From: Otis tarda
Lineage: Eukaryota; Chordata; Aves; Otidiformes; Otididae
Assembly: GCA_026413225.1 (NCBI GenBank)
Contig: CM048557.1
Location: 68,004,987-68,068,986 of the forward strand
Length of the DNA: 64,000 nt
Direction: 5' to 3'
Below the pieces are notes generated by a model, which was given only the letters and a program-made list of their open reading frames with translations, made no database searches and was not told the origin of the DNA. The position numbers were made by a program, and so were the translations under genes. The first letter of the stretch is position 1, and each line of letters opens with the position of its first letter. Positions 63,209-64,000 of the stretch are shown piece by piece.

Positions 63209-64000
63209 CTAGTCAGAAGAAGATATTTCTGTTAGAACCACGCTCCAAAGCGACGTTTGGTTTTAGCCCACATGTTTACTGTAGCATGTTTGCTAACATT
63301 GAAAGAGATTTTGAACAGCAAGTCACTAACCTACCTCTGCCACTTTTGAAAATAAATACTATTTTCTAGACTGTTTTTTTTTTTTTTTTCTTGCTGCCCA
63401 CTGCTGTCAATCTGACTGGATTAGTGAGAGATCTAATCCTCCCCTCTGCTCAACACAGTACAGAACCAGCTGCTTCAGAAGAAGTAAGCGATCCTCGTTT
63501 AAAGACACACAGAGCAGCCTGCCCATCTGAGTCTGAACTTGCCACCCTTCTCCTCAATGCCTTTCTCAGTTCTGGACTGCCAGAAAGGGTGAATAGATGT
63601 TCCTAACTTATTTTCTCCAGTCCTTCCATCATTTGCACATTTTCACATACCCAGTTATATCCTCCATCTTCAAAGTCAGCCAGCTTGAGTTGTTATTATT
63701 CTTTCGCTATCATTTACCTCAAATGCCCTACTCACCTGTCTCAGCAGTTTTTGTCTGCTTATTCCATTTTTATGAGATTTTTAAATACAATAGCAGTTCT
63801 ATTCCAGTCCACCCTGCTAAATTCTGCTAGGATTAAAACAACTAACTTGCATTTCTCACCTTGTTTTTAAGAAACGTGGTCTACGAGAGCAGTGTCACCT
63901 CTCATACAACACAACATTGAACAACGATCAGAGAGATCACCTCCCCACTCGAATTTCTTCTCTTTTTAGAATTACTCCATCCGTATTTGAAGAATACGAA

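Overview
This window is nuclear DNA of a vertebrate, almost certainly a bird. The genes have short exons with GT-AG introns, the repeats are CR1 LINE 3' ends of avian type, and there is a broken class I (gamma-like) endogenous retrovirus. I do not name a species. The gene order FERMT2 - GNPNAT1 - STYX - PSMC6 is, from memory, the conserved amniote block (human 14q22). All exon calls below come from reading splice sites and translating; every junction keeps frame.

Layout. 1-10.13 kb (+): last eight coding exons and 3' UTR of FERMT2 (kindlin-2), 321 C-terminal residues, including a 21-base microexon. 10.13-22.5 kb: gene-free, GC-rich spacer with two CR1 copies, a GGAT-based minisatellite and CpG-dense patches. 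22.5-25.44 kb (+): retrovirus remnant (truncated 5' LTR, pol and env remnants, near-complete 3' LTR) with a CR1 copy inserted in the integrase part. 25.44-32.2 kb (+): GNPNAT1, with a CpG-island promoter directly after the 3' LTR, a non-coding first exon and five coding exons (190 aa). 32.2-54.3 kb (-): complete STYX, 11 coding exons (223 aa), convergent with GNPNAT1, with a CpG-island promoter at 53.2-54.3 kb. 54.5-54.9 kb: CR1. 55.8-64 kb (-): last ten exons of PSMC6 (303 C-terminal residues); its 5' exons lie beyond the right edge.

The genes are not an operon. FERMT2 activates integrins at focal adhesions, GNPNAT1 makes GlcNAc-6-phosphate for UDP-GlcNAc, STYX is a catalytically dead phosphatase that anchors ERK and other partners, and PSMC6 is the Rpt4 ATPase of the 26S proteasome base. 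Points worth a second look are the LTR lying sense-oriented next to the GNPNAT1 promoter, the nested CR1, the microexon, a STYX upstream ORF, YY1/TISU-like elements, and a duplicated and inverted structure in STYX intron 2. I found no clearly new biological system.
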